From CAZQIC01 sp964593555 (GTDB lineage: Bacteria; Bacteroidota; Bacteroidia; JAFLBG01), in the NCBI GenBank assembly GCA_964593555.1, contig CAZQIC010000094.1:1-19136 (forward strand): DNA of 19,136 nt, in the 5' to 3' direction. Below the pieces are notes generated by a model, which saw only the letters and a program-made list of their open reading frames with translations, did no database searches and was not told the DNA's origin. Positions within the stretch are counted from its first letter, which is position 1; every line of letters starts with the position of its first letter. This document shows positions 6,993 to 14,777 of this stretch, one piece after another. The translations under genes were made by a program, and so were the position numbers.

Positions 6993-7753
6993 TGGCTCTT
7001 AGCATACATAATTTATCTATAGGTTATTCGCAGCAAAAAATAATTGCGAAGGAACTTAACTTGTCTGTTTCACCCGGTGAATTGGTATGCCTCATCGGAC
7101 CCAATGGTACCGGAAAATCTACCCTATTAAAAACAATTGCGGGATTATTATCACCATTAGCCGGAGAAATAAAAATAAATGATAAAAATATTTTATTATT
7201 TACTGCAACAGAAAGAGCTAAACAATTGGCTGTGGTGTTCACACAAAAAATTCAGGCTGAAAACCTCGATGTGTATTCAGCGATAGCAACAGGAAGAAAT
7301 CCTTATACCGGCTTACTGGGTACATTAAGAAAAGATGACGTAGAAATTATACAGAGAACAATAGACATTACAGGCTTAAAAGAATTCGAGAACAAATTTG
7401 TAGACAAGTTAAGTGACGGTGAACAACAAAAAGTAATGATAGGAAGAGCTATTGCACAAGACTGTCCTATTATTTTACTTGATGAACCTACTGCGCATTT
7501 GGACACTGTAAATAAAATTGAAATTACTCTCTTACTTAAAAAAATTGCAAAAGAACAAAACAAGTCTATTATAATTTCCACTCATGATTTAAGTCTAGCC
7601 TTACAAATAGCAGATAAAATATGGTTGATGAATAAAAATCGTATCGCTGAAAATACACCAACATCTATTGTAAACACCACTGAATTTAATGAAGCTTTTT
7701 CCGGAAAAAATTTCAGCTTTGATAAAAATTCATTTGCATTCAAAATTATTTAA
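6992..7753 (+). CDS. btuD: Cobalamin ABC transporter ATP-binding protein (BtuD-like)
   Basis: ABC ATPase of 253 residues with every key motif intact: Walker A GPNGTGKS (36-43), Q-loop glutamine in VVFTQK (Q85), ABC signature LSDGEQQKV (140-148), Walker B IILLDE (160-165) with catalytic E165, D-loop HLD (169-171) and switch histidine in STHDLS (H198). It is the last gene of the btuF-btuC-btuD unit and overlaps btuC by one base. A candidate promoter for the riboswitch-btuB transcript lies across its last codons and just beyond. Confidence 0.93.
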   Translation: MALSIHNLSIGYSQQKIIAKELNLSVSPGELVCLIGPNGTGKSTLLKTIAGLLSPLAGEIKINDKNILLFTATERAKQLAVVFTQKIQAENLDVYSAIATGRNPYTGLLGTLRKDDVEIIQRTIDITGLKEFENKFVDKLSDGEQQKVMIGRAIAQDCPIILLDEPTAHLDTVNKIEITLLLKKIAKEQNKSIIISTHDLSLALQIADKIWLMNKNRIAENTPTSIVNTTEFNEAFSGKNFSFDKNSFAFKII

Positions 7754-7761
7754 TACCTTCG
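7733..7761 (+). promoter_or_regulatory. Candidate promoter for the riboswitch-btuB transcript
   Basis: TTTG (7733-7736) is followed after 17 bases by TACCTTCG (7754-7761), one mismatch from TAnnTTTG. The spacing fits the TTG-N17-23-TAnnTTTG consensus I recall for Flavobacterium. Transcription would start at about 7766-7768, just before the first conserved riboswitch bases. Confidence 0.45.
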
Positions 7762-7770
7762 CGACCGTTA

Positions 7771-7990
7771 ATGGTTTCCGCATTGCGGAATTAATAGGGA
7801 ATCCTGTTTAATTCAGGAGCTATTCCCGTAGCTGTACGCTCATTTGCCGAATGCACCTAACGGTTCCTTCGGCATAACTGAGAGTAAATCCCCAAAGGAT
7901 AACTCTCAGTAAACACTTTGCAACTACTGTCACTTTCCGCTTCTGGCGGATGGGAAGACAAAGCAAAGAGAGCAAGCCAGAAGACCTGCC
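7771..7990 (+). ncRNA. Cobalamin (adenosylcobalamin) riboswitch
   Basis: The region between btuD and btuB carries the ordered blocks of a B12 riboswitch. These are an opening GGT (7773), the AATAGGGAA block (7793-7801), the paired CCCGTAGCTGTA block (7825-7836), GTCACT (7929-7934, the GCCACT-like core), GGGAAG (7952-7957), and the B12 box AAGCCAGAAGACCTGCC (7974-7990). Supporting stems are visible: CCGCA/TGCGG-type (7778-7787), CCTG/CAGG, GCCGAA/TTCGGC, and CTGAGAG/CTCTCAG. It lies on the + strand upstream of btuB and presumably lowers btuB expression when cobalamin is plentiful. The expression platform is unclear: a short GGAAA/TTTCC hairpin (8033-8053) before a pyrimidine-rich stretch may be a terminator, or control may be translational. 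The 344-base gap between the two genes contains nothing else I can support. Confidence 0.92.
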
Positions 7991-8097
7991 AATAACAAAC
8001 AATTCAATGCTTTCGGGTAAAAAGCCAAGAATGGAAAAGTTCATTAAATTTCCGTTCCCCTTTTTACTCCTTTTGTTTAACATTTTAAAAACTAAAA

Positions 8098-10296
8098 ATG
8101 AAAAAGGAGAAAAAAAACATCGCGATACTTGTTATCGTGTGGGGACTGTCACTAAACTTGAGTTCAACAGCAATTCATGCGCAAGAAACTGACAGTCTTT
8201 TAGAAAAACAATTAAATGAAGTCGTAATTAGTGCTTCTCGTAGTGAACAACAACTGGAAGATGTAGGCAAAAGCGTTACAATAATTACTGCCGATGATCT
8301 TAAAAATTCCGTCTACAATAGTGTTTCAGAATTACTTTCGCAGCAAGAAGGATTTAATATTATTGGAACCGGACAAAATCCAGGCTCATTACAGGGACTC
8401 TATTTAAGAGGAAGCAATACCAAACATGCTTCCGTTTATATTGATGGAGTTAGGATTTCTGATCCCTCATCTCCTGATAATGCAATTGACCTATCGGAAC
8501 TTTCCTTACTGGACGTGGAGCGAATAGAAATTATCAGAGGTACACAAAGCACCTTGTATGGATCATCAACCGTTGGTGGAATGGTAAACATCATCACAAA
8601 AAAAAATAGCGAAAAAGGTTTTCATACTACTGCTGATGTTAAAGCGGGAACCTTCGGAAAAGGAACTTCGCTTTTTTCAGAAAATCTCTTTCTTAACTAT
8701 ACTACAGAAAAGGGATTTTATGTAAATGGAGAGGTCTTAAATTTAAACTCAAGCGGGTTAGATGCAGCCAAGGATACCATTACAATTCCAACTACTTATA
8801 ATGTAAGAGATAAAGACGGTTTTCAAAAAACAGATTTAGCAGGTAAGGTGGGTTTTAAAAATAAAAAATGGGATGCCTATGGATCTTACCGTAAAGCACA
8901 ACAAGTGGCTGACATTGACGACGGAGCTTACAAAGAAGATGGAAATTACACGTTGCAATTTGACAGGCACCTTTTTACTTACGGTGTATCGTATAATATT
9001 TCCGAAAAATTAAAAGTTCAATATTCAGGCGGTTATTCCATGATGGAACGTGTGAATACAGATGATTCATCCATTGTAAGTACAACTGGCGCGACCGATA
9101 AAACATATTTTAAAGCCATTTATGATGGAGGAATCCTCAATAATGAAGTACAGGTAAATCTTAAACTAAAAAAAGCAGACTTTGTTTTGGGAGCAGGACA
9201 ATACAGCGAGAAAATGAACATTGAAACTGATTACTACTCAACTCTATTTGGATTACCAGCATATACCAGCAAAAGCAACCTGGATACCTTCAATATTAAA
9301 GCGGCAACCAACAATTTGTTTTTTCATACTAATCTAGGAGGAGACTTGGTTAATGAAAAAATAAAAGCACTAAATCTTGGTCTTGGATTTAGGTTCAATA
9401 ACCATAGCAATTTCGGAAATACGTTTACATATGAAATTAATCCTTCCATAAAAATGTCAGAAAATGGAATTTTATATTTTATGTATTCAACGGGATTCAA
9501 TGCGCCATCACTGTATCAGCTTTACACACCAGAGAAAGATTATGTATCGGGCATTGTACGCGGCAACAGCAAACTTAAAGCAGAAAATTCATCTTCATTC
9601 GAAACCGGAATTCGCCAAAAGATAAATAAAAATATGTTTTTCTCATTTGCGTTATTTAAAACTGTTGTTGAGAATACAATTGATTATGTTTACCTCTGGG
9701 ATAAAAACGTAGGCATTGATACACTTGGCAATGATTGGATGCGAAACGATTATCGGGGAGACACTTACATAAACATTGGAAAACAAACCACCCAAGGAAT
9801 AGAAATAAATGTATCATCAAAACTAAATGAGAAATTTGAAGTGCGCACTAACGTTTCATTAATAAACGGAAGAGTTGATTTTGAACCCGGAAATATCGAT
9901 ACATCAAATACTCATGGCAATCATGTTCAGCTTTATAATAACGGAGCGTTTTTAAACAAAGAGGTGGAAGCAATTGGATTAGTAAGAAGGCCCAACATCG
10001 CAAACATTTCATTTATTTATAAACCCAATAAAAAACTATTACTGCGAAGTGACATTCGTTACGTAAGTTCTAAGGAAGATATTTTTTATGATGCGACACT
10101 TGGCCCATACGGAGCATTAAACACATCTTCAGTTTCCGATTATACATTGTGTGACATTGGCGCAAAGTATAGCTTTAACAAACACTTCTTCGCTTCCTTA
10201 CGAATAGAAAATATCTTTAATGTAAAATATGAAGAGATAAAAGGTTATAATACGAGAGGGCGAGGATTCTACCTGAATTTAAACTATACGCTGTAA
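8098..10296 (+). CDS. btuB: TonB-dependent outer-membrane cobalamin receptor (BtuB-like)
   Basis: Outer-membrane beta-barrel receptor of 732 residues. A signal peptide covers residues 1-28 (hydrophobic 8-26, likely cleavage after IHA before Q29). A TonB-box-like segment NEVVISASR (40-48) follows, then the plug domain (about 50-160) with YLRGSNTKHASVYIDGVRI, VERIEIIRGTQSTLYGSS and GGMVNIITKK. The remainder is a 22-strand-type barrel, with the FNAPSLYQLYTP segment typical of BtuB/CirA barrels and a C-terminal strand ending GRGFYLNLNYTL. It lacks the N-terminal CarboxypepD_reg and SusC features of polysaccharide receptors, and its length fits BtuB. The riboswitch lies directly upstream and btuFCD just before that, so cobalamin or a related corrinoid is the likely substrate. 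A strong terminator follows its stop codon. Confidence 0.92.
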   Translation: MKKEKKNIAILVIVWGLSLNLSSTAIHAQETDSLLEKQLNEVVISASRSEQQLEDVGKSVTIITADDLKNSVYNSVSELLSQQEGFNIIGTGQNPGSLQGLYLRGSNTKHASVYIDGVRISDPSSPDNAIDLSELSLLDVERIEIIRGTQSTLYGSSTVGGMVNIITKKNSEKGFHTTADVKAGTFGKGTSLFSENLFLNYTTEKGFYVNGEVLNLNSSGLDAAKDTITIPTTYNVRDKDGFQKTDLAGKVGFKNKKWDAYGSYRKAQQVADIDDGAYKEDGNYTLQFDRHLFTYGVSYNISEKLKVQYSGGYSMMERVNTDDSSIVSTTGATDKTYFKAIYDGGILNNEVQVNLKLKKADFVLGAGQYSEKMNIETDYYSTLFGLPAYTSKSNLDTFNIKAATNNLFFHTNLGGDLVNEKIKALNLGLGFRFNNHSNFGNTFTYEINPSIKMSENGILYFMYSTGFNAPSLYQLYTPEKDYVSGIVRGNSKLKAENSSSFETGIRQKINKNMFFSFALFKTVVENTIDYVYLWDKNVGIDTLGNDWMRNDYRGDTYINIGKQTTQGIEINVSSKLNEKFEVRTNVSLINGRVDFEPGNIDTSNTHGNHVQLYNNGAFLNKEVEAIGLVRRPNIANISFIYKPNKKLLLRSDIRYVSSKEDIFYDATLGPYGALNTSSVSDYTLCDIGAKYSFNKHFFASLRIENIFNVKYEEIKGYNTRGRGFYLNLNYTL

Positions 10297-10333
10297 AAAA
10301 ACAAGGCGGTGAAAAACACACCGCCTTGTTTTT
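10297..10333. terminator. Bidirectional rho-independent terminator
   Basis: ACAAGGCGGTG (10301-10311) pairs perfectly with CACCGCCTTGT (10319-10329) around a 7-base loop, with A-runs before and T-runs after. It begins right after the btuB stop codon and lies 5 bases from the end of the convergent small gene, so it can end transcripts from both sides. Confidence 0.92.
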
Positions 10334-10337
10334 ATGA

Positions 10338-10502
10338 TTACGAAGCCTGCCCCTTCTTTTCGAGTGCGGATTTCCTCTCCTCTTCTGCATTTTGCCTCAT
10401 TTCCTTTTTCTTTTTATATTCTTCAACACCAGTTGCGAGGACATACAACAGTAATAGCCATAGACCAAGCAATGCAAGAATAAAAAGTATTGCTAGAAGC
10501 AT
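10338..10502 (-). CDS. 54-residue membrane peptide encoded after a universal stress protein gene
   Basis: A short frame begins at ATG 10502, one base after the stop codon of the preceding stress-protein gene, and ends 5 bases from the terminator. The peptide has one strong membrane helix (about residues 2-23, rich in Leu/Ile/Val), then a highly charged tail (EEYKKKKEMRQNAEEERKSA) likely to be helical. The frame is open further upstream to 10598, but that part is antisense-free overlap with the usp gene, and the tight TAAGATG junction marks the real start. I know no named family. Its position suggests co-translation with the stress proteins and perhaps a membrane-associated role, which is inference. 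Confidence 0.65.
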   Translation of the reverse strand: MLLAILFILALLGLWLLLLYVLATGVEEYKKKKEMRQNAEEERKSALEKKGQAS

Positions 10503-10503
10503 C

Positions 10504-11388
10504 TTAATACGGATGTACCCATGGAATATTTTCGTTATGCTCTTCCGGCTGAATACTAAACACAGGTATCTTAGAATGGTTAACCACTTGCTGTGCAAAT
10601 GAACTTAGGAAGGTTCCATCCTCCACCTGGTCAGTCATAATCATCAACAAATCCGCATTAACAGAATCAGCATAATCCATGGTGAGTTTCGCCTGGTTCT
10701 TCCCCTTAATAATTTTACTGGTATGGATCACTCCCGACTTTTCCAGGTAAGCATTAACCTGATCAATTTTTATTTTGAATTTATTTTCTTCCGTAACATC
10801 ACTCTCACCATCAGGTAAACCAAGTACACTTACTTTGCATGCATAATGTTTTGCAAGTACTACCGCATGATTAACTTTTTGGCGCGAATAATCTGAATTA
10901 TCAATTGGTAAAATAATATTTTTGAAACCTATGTGATTCGCATTTGTCTGTACTGATAAAACCGGAATTTCAGAAAGTGTGACAACCTTATATGTATTAC
11001 TTCCAACAAAAAACTCTTCAAAACCAGAAGTACCATGTGTACCCATAACGATCAGGTCAACGCTATTTTCTTTTGATACACTCACCACTTCATCACAAAC
11101 ATTTCCGGTTGTGCTTAATGTTTTTATAACAACTCCGTATTCCGCCCGCATATTCTCTGCTAACTCATCCAATTTCTCCTGGATTTTTTTTGCAAGATCA
11201 GAAGGTTCTTCTACTTTTACTTCAGGAACAACAATATCAAATGGGTTCCAGTTTTTTTCCACTATATGAAGCAATAATAACTCTGCCTTAAACAATTTTG
11301 CCATGAATGCTCCATGGGAAATTGCCAATTTAGATGTATCAGAAAAATCGATAGGAATAAGAATCTTTTTGATCTCAAATTTTTTCAT
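10504..11388 (-). CDS. Universal stress protein, tandem UspA domains
   Basis: A 294-residue cytoplasmic protein of two UspA folds (about 6-148 and 155-286). Domain 1 begins KILIPIDFSDTSKLA and contains the complete nucleotide-binding pattern G-x2-G-x9-G-S (G116, G119, G129, S130 in GTHGTSGFEEFFVGS), so it likely binds ATP. Domain 2 begins KNIILPIDNSDYSR but lacks that glycine pattern, having TDQVEDGTFLSSFA in the corresponding place, so it has probably lost nucleotide binding. Double-domain Usp proteins are frequent in Bacteroidota and are usually tied to stress or oxygen limitation. It is the second gene of a three-gene minus-strand operon, 14 bases after another tandem Usp gene and one base before a small membrane peptide. 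Confidence 0.93.
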   Translation of the reverse strand: MKKFEIKKILIPIDFSDTSKLAISHGAFMAKLFKAELLLLHIVEKNWNPFDIVVPEVKVEEPSDLAKKIQEKLDELAENMRAEYGVVIKTLSTTGNVCDEVVSVSKENSVDLIVMGTHGTSGFEEFFVGSNTYKVVTLSEIPVLSVQTNANHIGFKNIILPIDNSDYSRQKVNHAVVLAKHYACKVSVLGLPDGESDVTEENKFKIKIDQVNAYLEKSGVIHTSKIIKGKNQAKLTMDYADSVNADLLMIMTDQVEDGTFLSSFAQQVVNHSKIPVFSIQPEEHNENIPWVHPY

Positions 11389-11402
11389 AGCAAAGTTTTT
11401 AA

Positions 11403-12290
11403 TTAGTATGGGGTAAACTGGTACATATCCTTTTTTGGTGAAGGTATGATGCTTAGTACGGGTATTTCAGAATTCAAAATCATTTCCTGGGCCGATGATC
11501 CAATAAAAAATTCCGTAAAATCAATTTCCTGCTGGGTCATTATTAAAATAATATCACCATCGACTTTTCTTGAGTAATCAATTATATTTTCCGAAAGAGA
11601 ATCTTCTCCTTTTGCTCCTTTAATAATTTCAGCGGTACACTCGATCCCGGCTTTCTCCACAAAATTTTTCACCTGCGAAAGCTGCCTTGTCAATCTGTTC
11701 ACTACAAACTCATCCGAAGTAAATAAAACAGAAACAACCCTTATAGCCGCACCCGTCCCAAGTTTCGCGATCTCAATTGCTTTAGTCACCTTCTCCCTAG
11801 TTTCCTTAGTTAGATCAAGTGGCAATACAATATTTTTACAACCATCCCTGTGATGTTTACCTTTAACTGTAATTACAGGCCTAAGCGATTCCCTAACAAC
11901 CCTAAGTGCGTTGGAACCAATAAAACGACCTTTGATCCCGTTAGGTACTCCACTGCATCCCATAATGATAAATATTGCATCGAGCATTTCTGCTACCTCG
12001 GCAATTTTCTCATATGCCTTTCCGCGGGCTATTAAAGTATCTACTTTTATCTTTGTCTTTTTTTCTACCCCTGAAGCCAGCTCATCTAATTGTGTCTGAA
12101 TTTCCTTTCTCAAGGACTCATCATGCTGTTTCGAGAATATCCTTCCCATCGTGCCTCCATCTTCAATAACGTGTAAAAGAGTTATATCTGCACCATATTC
12201 CCTGGCCAGGTTAAAAGATTGGCTAAGCGCAATGGCCGACTGATCAGAAAAATCAATTGGAACTAAAATTTTATTTACATGAGACCCCAT
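11403..12290 (-). CDS. Universal stress protein, tandem UspA domains
   Basis: First gene of the stress operon, 295 residues, with two UspA domains (about 4-143 and 152-285). Domain 1 starts VNKILVPIDFSDQSAIAL. Its glycine loop GCSGVPNGIKGRFIGS (111-126) is one residue longer than the usual G-x2-G-x9-G-S, which may alter nucleotide binding. Domain 2 starts CKNIVLPLDLTKETREK and ends TQQEIDFTEFFIGSSAQEMI, keeping a GSS but not the upstream glycine pair. It is clearly paralogous to the gene downstream (14-base gap), so the pair probably arose by duplication. A good promoter lies upstream in the gap shared with the divergent phosphorylase gene. Confidence 0.93.
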   Translation of the reverse strand: MGSHVNKILVPIDFSDQSAIALSQSFNLAREYGADITLLHVIEDGGTMGRIFSKQHDESLRKEIQTQLDELASGVEKKTKIKVDTLIARGKAYEKIAEVAEMLDAIFIIMGCSGVPNGIKGRFIGSNALRVVRESLRPVITVKGKHHRDGCKNIVLPLDLTKETREKVTKAIEIAKLGTGAAIRVVSVLFTSDEFVVNRLTRQLSQVKNFVEKAGIECTAEIIKGAKGEDSLSENIIDYSRKVDGDIILIMTQQEIDFTEFFIGSSAQEMILNSEIPVLSIIPSPKKDMYQFTPY

Positions 12291-12314
12291 ACGTATTTCC
12301 GCTTAAGTTCTAAA

Positions 12315-12348
12315 CAAATTTAATATTTTTAAGGCATTAAGGGTCAAA
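12315..12348 (-). promoter_or_regulatory. Candidate promoter of the usp operon
   Basis: On the minus strand TTTG (12348-12345) is followed after 22 bases by TAAATTTG (12322-12315), an exact match to TAnnTTTG with spacing within the TTG-N17-23 range. The -7 box ends 24 bases before the ATG at 12290. It is one of the better promoter candidates in the window. Confidence 0.6.
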
Positions 12349-12372
12349 AATCACCTAATAAAGTCTATAAAT

Positions 12373-13239
12373 ATGTCTATAAAATCATCCGAATTGATAT
12401 TGAACAAGCGTGGTGCGGTTTATCATCTTGATTTGAGACCCGAAGAGATAGGCAATACGGTATTACTTGTAGGTGATCCGGGGAGGGTAAAACAAGTTTC
12501 GACATTTTTTGACCAAATATTATACAAAAGAAAGAACCGGGAGTTTATAACACATACCGGGATATTGAACGAAAAAAAAATATCAGTCATATCGAGCGGA
12601 ATTGGCACAGATAACATTGATATTGTAATGAATGAATTGGATGCGCTTGTAAATGTAGATCTTGAATTAAAAAAAAGGAAGAAACAACTAAAAAAATTAC
12701 GCACCATACGTATTGGTACCTGTGGCGCAATACAACATGATGTTGCCGTAAATTCTTTTGTAGTAACCGAGCATGCAATGGGTCTGGATGGACTTTTGTA
12801 TTACTATAAACACAAATCGATCAACAACACCGCCGTATCCAAAGCTTTTGAAAAACATTGCAAGTGGAATAAGAAACTCCCCGCACCCTATGTTGTGAGC
12901 GGAAATACAACTCTGATTAAACTTCTCGGAAAAGACAACATCATCGGAAACACCATTACCGCAACAGGATTTTATGCACCGCAAGGCAGGGTTTTGCGTA
13001 TTGAATTAGCTGATCCAATTTTTTTAAACAGACTAAGTACCTTTTCATACAAAAATTTCAGTTTATCAAATTTTGAGATGGAAACTTCGGCGATATACGC
13101 TTTAGGGAAAATAATGGGACATAACACGTGTACCATTTGTTTGGTAGTTGCTAACAGGGTAAATGGCACTTTCAGCACTAATTATCCCCTTTATGTAAAG
13201 AAATTGATACGCCAATGTTTACAAAGATTAACATCTTAA
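12373..13239 (+). CDS. Nucleoside phosphorylase, uridine phosphorylase-like (PNP/UDP family)
   Basis: Cytoplasmic enzyme, 288 residues, of the NP-I nucleoside phosphorylase family, which splits nucleosides with phosphate for base and ribose salvage. The pattern follows E. coli uridine phosphorylase: phosphate loop GDPGR (34-38), SGIGTDN (74-80), IRIGTCGAIQ (111-120), the base-site GFYAPQGR (198-205) with F199, Q203 and R205, and the ribose-binding FEMETSAIYALG (233-244). Uridine-type enzymes have F, Q and R at those base-site positions, so uridine is more likely than purine substrates. A Lys-rich insertion (ELKKRKKQLKKL, about 97-108) is unusual. The gene is divergent from the usp operon across an 82-bp gap; no clear promoter box for it was found there. 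Confidence 0.88.
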   Translation: MSIKSSELILNKRGAVYHLDLRPEEIGNTVLLVGDPGRVKQVSTFFDQILYKRKNREFITHTGILNEKKISVISSGIGTDNIDIVMNELDALVNVDLELKKRKKQLKKLRTIRIGTCGAIQHDVAVNSFVVTEHAMGLDGLLYYYKHKSINNTAVSKAFEKHCKWNKKLPAPYVVSGNTTLIKLLGKDNIIGNTITATGFYAPQGRVLRIELADPIFLNRLSTFSYKNFSLSNFEMETSAIYALGKIMGHNTCTICLVVANRVNGTFSTNYPLYVKKLIRQCLQRLTS

Positions 13240-13288
13240 TTGTTGAAATCTTTGCAGTATCCTACCCGAAACAAATTTCAACACCCTG

Positions 13289-13296
13289 TACTTTTG
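13289..13296 (+). promoter_or_regulatory. Candidate -7 promoter box of the SirB1-like gene
   Basis: TACTTTTG matches TAnnTTTG exactly and ends 22 bases before the ATG at 13319. No TTG lies 17-23 bases upstream, so this is a half-supported promoter. It would give the gene its own transcript separate from the phosphorylase gene. Confidence 0.4.
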
Positions 13297-13318
13297 CAGA
13301 ACATCTTCCGCAAAAGGT

Positions 13319-14206
13319 ATGAACAAAACTGAGATACAAGCACTGATTAGTTTACTCGATGATCCGGATGAGGAAGTATTTGGTCATATAAAGGACAAAT
13401 TGCTCTCCATGGGCAACCCCATTATTCCAGACCTGGAAAGTGCCTGGGAAAATTGTTTTGACACCATTATTCAAAACAGGATAGAGAACATCATTCACAA
13501 GATTCAGTTTGAGGCAACGCTAAAAGAATTAATAGTGTGGGCCAAAAGCAAGGACCAGGATCTGCTTGAAGGTTCTATATTAATATCCCGTTACCAATAT
13601 CCCGACCTGGATGAAAAAAAATTACGGAAAAAGATAGAGCAGGTAAAACAGGATGTATGGATAGAAATAAATCAGAATTTAACTGCGCTTGAAAAGGTTA
13701 AAATAATTAATCACATAGTTTTTGATGTGCATAGCTTTAGCGGCAACACATCCAATTACCATGCACCGCAGAATTCGTACCTGAATAATGTATTGGAAAG
13801 TAAAAAAGGAAACCCATTATCTCTTTCTATATTATATACGATCATCGCGCAAGATCTTGATCTTCCAATTTACGGAGTTAATTTACCTGAGCATTTTATT
13901 CTTGCTTACAAAGATGAGGAACACATTTTGCCCGTTGAACATGGAGATGATGCCGACTCAATATTATTTTACATTAATCCATTTAGCAGGGGAACTGTTT
14001 TTGGAAGAAAAGAAATTGACGCTTTTTTGAAACAATTAAAACTTCCTCCGGACCTTGTTCACTACCTGCCATGCTCTAATGTTGACATGATCATAAGAAT
14101 GTTAAGGAACTTAATAAACTCTTATGACAGATTGGGGTACGCACCCAAAAAAGAAGAACTCACCATTATACTGGAGACACTTACAAAGGCTAAGCAAGAA
14201 TTTTAA
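13319..14206 (+). CDS. SirB1-type transglutaminase-like protein
   Basis: A 295-residue cytoplasmic protein (no signal peptide). The N-terminal 70 residues are helical (LISLLDDPDEEVFGHIKDKL and on). The central region matches the transglutaminase-like core of the SirB1 family: NYHAPQNSYLNNVLESKKGN (146-165), PLSLSILYTIIAQDLDLPIY (166-185), then GVNLPEHFILAY (186-197) with conserved H192. Where a true transglutaminase would have its catalytic Cys, this stretch has serines (PLSLSIL), as I recall for the SirB1 family, so peptide cross-linking activity is doubtful. The exact biochemical role of the family is unsettled. The last 17 bases overlap the end of the convergent glycosyl transferase gene, with no hairpin terminator between them. 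Confidence 0.88.
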   Translation: MNKTEIQALISLLDDPDEEVFGHIKDKLLSMGNPIIPDLESAWENCFDTIIQNRIENIIHKIQFEATLKELIVWAKSKDQDLLEGSILISRYQYPDLDEKKLRKKIEQVKQDVWIEINQNLTALEKVKIINHIVFDVHSFSGNTSNYHAPQNSYLNNVLESKKGNPLSLSILYTIIAQDLDLPIYGVNLPEHFILAYKDEEHILPVEHGDDADSILFYINPFSRGTVFGRKEIDAFLKQLKLPPDLVHYLPCSNVDMIIRMLRNLINSYDRLGYAPKKEELTIILETLTKAKQEF

Positions 14207-14777
14207 AAATAGTTTTAAAAATTAGTCCGAAGTATGATCCAATTCTCGGATCATCAACGTATTTCATTGCGAGCTTAATTTTTGCCGGCATCACTTCTGT
14301 TATATATGTTTTTTCAGGATCGGCTGATGCTCCCAACAATTCATTTTCATTAGAATATTCTATTGATGCATGATCGGTGATTCCGGGTTTCACTGACAGG
14401 ATCTTCATTTGCTGCGCGTCATACATATCAACATATTTTCTTACTTCAGGCCTTGGTCCAACCAGACTCATGGTTCCGGCTAATACATTAAACAATTGCG
14501 GCAACTCATCCAATTTATATTTGCGCAAAAAATATCCCACATTAGTTATGCGGCTGTCTTTTCCTCCAACAGTGAGCAAACCTTTTTTATCGGAACCTAT
14601 TGCCATAGTTCTGAACTTCAATAGCATAAAATCTTTATTGTTCTTCCCTACCCTGAATTGCCTGAAAAATATTCCACCCCGAGAATCCAGAACAATTAAA
14701 AGAGCGATTAAAAAAAACATTGGGGAAAGAATACAAACACCTACGAAAGAAAAAACTATATCAAATAGTCTTGTCAT
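14190..14777 (-). CDS. Undecaprenyl-phosphate sugar phosphotransferase (PglC-like initiating phosphoglycosyl transferase)
   Basis: Small monotopic phosphoglycosyl transferase, 195 residues, the size of PglC rather than the larger WbaP type with extra N-terminal helices. It has one N-terminal hydrophobic segment (about 5-30, re-entrant in this family) ending before FFRQFRVGKNNKDF. Then come LLKFRTM (52-58), the catalytic Asp-Glu pair D90-E91 in YKLDELPQLFNVL, LVGPRPE (105-111) and VKPGITDHASI (129-139). It transfers a sugar-1-phosphate from a UDP-sugar to undecaprenyl phosphate at the inner membrane face, the first step of a surface glycan or glycoprotein glycan. Its ATG overlaps the stop codon of the upstream aminotransferase gene by one base, so the two are coupled. 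Confidence 0.92.
   Translation of the reverse strand: MTRLFDIVFSFVGVCILSPMFFLIALLIVLDSRGGIFFRQFRVGKNNKDFMLLKFRTMAIGSDKKGLLTVGGKDSRITNVGYFLRKYKLDELPQLFNVLAGTMSLVGPRPEVRKYVDMYDAQQMKILSVKPGITDHASIEYSNENELLGASADPEKTYITEVMPAKIKLAMKYVDDPRIGSYFGLIFKTIFKILA

Noticed and set aside
4826..7753. btuFCD as an iron-siderophore or haem transporter
   Set aside because: The families overlap and this cannot be fully excluded, but the adjoining cobalamin riboswitch and BtuB-type receptor make cobalamin more likely.
7820..8192. Open frames on both strands across the btuD-btuB gap
   Set aside because: They coincide with the cobalamin riboswitch and the start of btuB; their translations show no recognisable protein features.
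12300..12372. Promoter for the nucleoside phosphorylase gene in the divergent gap
   Set aside because: No TAnnTTTG match is found on the plus strand there; only A/T-rich sequence, so no site is called.
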